From the NCBI GenBank assembly GCA_031286005.1, contig JAITVC010000011.1, positions 1-5,926 on the forward strand: a stretch of 5,926 nucleotides of DNA, read 5' to 3'. A model generated the notes under the pieces. The model was not told the origin of the DNA. It ran no database searches and was given only the letters and a program-made list of their open reading frames with translations. Position 1 is the first letter of the stretch. The number at the start of each line of letters is the position of its first letter. Both the position numbers and the translations under genes were made by a program. This stretch comes from Bacteroidales bacterium. GTDB taxonomy: Bacteria > Bacteroidota > Bacteroidia > Bacteroidales > P3. Positions 4,289 to 5,926 of this stretch are shown piece by piece.

Positions 4289-4987
4289 ATGAGAACAAAA
4301 ATCATCCTTACCGCTATTTTCTCGTTTCTTCTGTCTGGGCTGTTTGCGCAAATCCGAACCGTTTCTGTTGAAGAATTTGAAAAACAATTAATTGCTTCAA
4401 AAGGCGATCAATTAATTGATGTTCGCACGCCACAGGAATTTGAAAAACACAGAATTACAAGTGCACAAAACATGAATTTTCGCAGCGCCAATTTTCGAGA
4501 AAATATAGACAAATTAGACAAAAGCAAACCGGTTTTGGTTTACTGCTTGTCGGGCGCTCGCAGTAAATCGGCGTTGACTGTTTTTCAAGAAGCCGGATTT
4601 AAGACGGTTTATAATCTCAACGGCGGTATTAATGCTTGGTCGAAACTCGGCATGCCTATTGTTCAAGACCTTTCAGGAAAAGGCGAATTGCCGTTGAAGG
4701 ATTATGATGCAGCCATTTCTGCAAAGGGATATGTATTAGTGGATTTTTACGCACCATGGTGCGGACCTTGCCGGAAAATGTTGCCCATAGTTCAAGAGTT
4801 AGAAAAAATGTATTCCGGTAAATTCAAATTATTAACCGTAGATTTTGATCAAAATCGCTTGTTGGTAAAAGAAAAAAACATCAAAAGCGTGCCGTATTTA
4901 ATGGTGTTTAAAGACGGTAAAAAAATATGGGAGAAATCAGAGGAGGCGAGCAAAGAAGAGTTGATGGAAGTCTTGAAATTGAAATAA
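4289..4987 (+). CDS. Exported rhodanese-thioredoxin fusion protein, 232 aa
   Basis: Residues 1-20 (MRTKIILTAIFSFLLSGLFA) are a Sec signal peptide, so the protein acts in the periplasm. Residues about 23-125 form a rhodanese domain: LIDVRTPQEFEKHRI (42-56), the active-site loop CLSGARS with catalytic Cys86, and the closing GGINAWSKLGMPI. Residues about 133-232 form a thioredoxin domain: VDFYAPWCGPCRKM with the redox pair Cys158/Cys161, and the cis-proline Pro202 in KSVPYLMVF. Rhodanese domains move sulfane sulfur through a Cys persulfide; the thioredoxin domain could reduce that persulfide or transfer electrons to client proteins. The pairing is inference from domain order. The gene has its own promoter, is monocistronic in appearance, and ends 42 bases before dnaX. 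The ATG at 4289 directly begins the signal peptide; an upstream overlapping frame from 4147 is not coding. Confidence 0.9.
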   Translation: MRTKIILTAIFSFLLSGLFAQIRTVSVEEFEKQLIASKGDQLIDVRTPQEFEKHRITSAQNMNFRSANFRENIDKLDKSKPVLVYCLSGARSKSALTVFQEAGFKTVYNLNGGINAWSKLGMPIVQDLSGKGELPLKDYDAAISAKGYVLVDFYAPWCGPCRKMLPIVQELEKMYSGKFKLLTVDFDQNRLLVKEKNIKSVPYLMVFKDGKKIWEKSEEASKEELMEVLKLK

Positions 4988-5008
4988 CATTTTTTTTTCG
5001 TATCTTTG
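4979..5008 (+). promoter_or_regulatory. dnaX promoter overlapping the preceding stop codon
   Basis: TATCTTTG (5001-5008) is preceded by nine Ts and two bases, and TTG (4979-4981) lies 19 bases upstream as the -33 element. The promoter therefore overlaps the last codons and TAA of the thioredoxin gene. No terminator hairpin separates the two genes, so read-through into dnaX is also possible. The ATG of dnaX is 21 bases beyond the box, without a Shine-Dalgarno site. Confidence 0.65.
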
Positions 5009-5029
5009 CAGCATAGATTTAGAACGATT

Positions 5030-5926
5030 ATGGAAAATTATATTGTATCTGCGCGAAAATACAGACCCGAAACATTTGATACGGTTGTAGGGCAAGAGGC
5101 GATTACCACCACATTGAAGAACGCAATTAAAAGTGGGCAGTTGGCGCAAGCATTTCTGTTTTGCGGGCCGCGAGGCGTGGGTAAAACCACCTGCGCACGG
5201 ATTTTGGCGAAAACCATTAACTGTCTTCATCTAACCGAAAACATGGAGGCTTGCGGTGTTTGCGAAAGCTGTGAGAGTTTTAAAAATAATGCATCGTACA
5301 ATATTCACGAACTGGATGCCGCATCCAATAACTCGGTGGAAAATATTCGCAGTTTGATTGATCAAGTGCGTGTTCCGCCACAAGTGGGAAAATATAAAAT
5401 CTACATTATTGATGAGGTGCACATGCTCTCGACGGCTGCGTTCAATGCGTTTTTGAAAACTTTGGAAGAGCCGCCTGCTTATGCAAAATTCATCCTCGCC
5501 ACAACGGAAAAACATAAGATTTTGCCCACGATTTTATCCCGTTGTCAAATCTTTGATTTCAAACGCATCAAGATTGAAGATATTGCTAACCATTTGGCAA
5601 AAATTGCGCAAAAAGAAGGCATTGTTGCCGAACCTGACGCCTTGCACATCATTGCACAAAAGGCCGATGGCGGTTTGCGCGATGCGCTTTCAATGTTTGA
5701 CCAATTGGTGAGTTTCTCCGGAAATCATCTTACCTATCAATCGGTGATTGAAAATTTGAATGTTTTGGATTACGATTACTATTTCCAAATCGTGGAATCT
5801 TTTCTGAAAGGCGATTTACCAAATTGTTTGCGTATTTTCAACGAAATTATGGATAGGGGTTTTGAGGGACAGCATTTCATCATCGGATTGGGCGAACATT
5901 TTCGCAATTTATTAGTGTGTAAAGAC
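5030..5926 (+). CDS. dnaX: DNA polymerase III subunit gamma/tau (3' truncated)
   Basis: The frame opens at ATG 5030 and runs 299 codons to the window edge without a stop. It encodes the AAA+ motor of the clamp loader, which places the sliding clamp on primed DNA at the replication fork. Landmarks: the N-terminal SARKYRPETFDTVVGQE; Walker A GPRGVGKT (46-53); zinc-module cysteines 65, 75, 78 and 81; LDAASNNSVENIR (95-107); Walker B IIDEVHML (126-133); sensor 1 ILATTE (155-160); the arginine-finger SRC motif (170-172); and sensor 2 GGLRDALS (214-221). All catalytic residues expected of an active DnaX are present. Domain III starts near residue 240 and is cut off, so the tau-specific region and any gamma-making frameshift site cannot be judged. 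It has its own promoter. Confidence 0.97.
   Translation, partial: MENYIVSARKYRPETFDTVVGQEAITTTLKNAIKSGQLAQAFLFCGPRGVGKTTCARILAKTINCLHLTENMEACGVCESCESFKNNASYNIHELDAASNNSVENIRSLIDQVRVPPQVGKYKIYIIDEVHMLSTAAFNAFLKTLEEPPAYAKFILATTEKHKILPTILSRCQIFDFKRIKIEDIANHLAKIAQKEGIVAEPDALHIIAQKADGGLRDALSMFDQLVSFSGNHLTYQSVIENLNVLDYDYYFQIVESFLKGDLPNCLRIFNEIMDRGFEGQHFIIGLGEHFRNLLVCKD

Noticed and set aside
4147..4371. Plus-strand 74-residue open frame ahead of the thioredoxin gene
   Set aside because: It runs through the promoter and into the signal peptide coding region in another frame, with no family features.
4937..5711. Open frames on both strands within dnaX and the end of the thioredoxin gene
   Set aside because: dnaX is unmistakable in its own frame, so these are shadows.

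Overview
The window looks like chromosomal DNA from a member of the Bacteroidota (Bacteroidales/Flavobacteria-like). The DNA is AT-rich. Plus-strand genes are preceded by the phylum's typical -7 box (TAnnTTTG, here TATCTTTG four times) and lack clear Shine-Dalgarno sequences. The proteins include a lipoprotein with an acidic stretch after the acylated Cys, small outer-membrane barrels ending in an aromatic residue, and a DnaX of ordinary bacterial type.

Layout. (1) 1-624, plus strand: the C-terminal part of an AAA ATPase-type protein with a winged helix and a PD-(D/E)XK-like tail (DUF234-type). (2) 625-712: a convergent gap with a 34-bp imperfect direct repeat. (3) 713-2922, minus strand: three secreted or envelope genes in transcription order. 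These are a 335-aa lipoprotein, a 222-aa outer-membrane beta-barrel, and a frameshifted, internally shortened relative of that barrel. Two compact palindromes lie between the two barrel genes, and a conserved-looking hairpin lies between lipoprotein and barrel. (4) 2923-3441: a 519-bp gene-free stretch that is dense in regulatory structure. It holds a plus-strand promoter driving a probable ~105-nt structured small RNA with a U-tailed 3' end, a minus-strand promoter that would carry transcription antisense through that RNA toward the lipoprotein gene, and a 96-bp inverted repeat. (5) 3442-3941, plus strand: a gene wreck that starts as a GNAT-like acyltransferase and ends, in another frame, as the C-terminus of an Abi_2 (AbiD/AbiF-like) abortive-infection protein. 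(6) 3942-4288: no gene; an approximately 11-bp periodic TATA/TAGC repeat tract followed by AT-rich DNA with small palindromes and the next promoter. (7) 4289-4987: an exported rhodanese-thioredoxin fusion. (8) 5030 to the window end: dnaX, 299 codons, truncated by the window.

How it fits together. The right end is ordinary core genome (redox protein and clamp-loader subunit, each with its own promoter). The left and middle are accessory in character: an ATPase/nuclease-like protein, an abortive-infection remnant, degraded paralogs and palindromic repeats. The most notable unexplained element is the probable small RNA at about 3062-3170. Its 3' segment can pair with its own 5' end (10 bp), with an internal segment (8 bp), or form the terminator stem, and its promoter carries a TTGCA dyad. 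All functional statements come from reading the sequence by eye; no database search was run.
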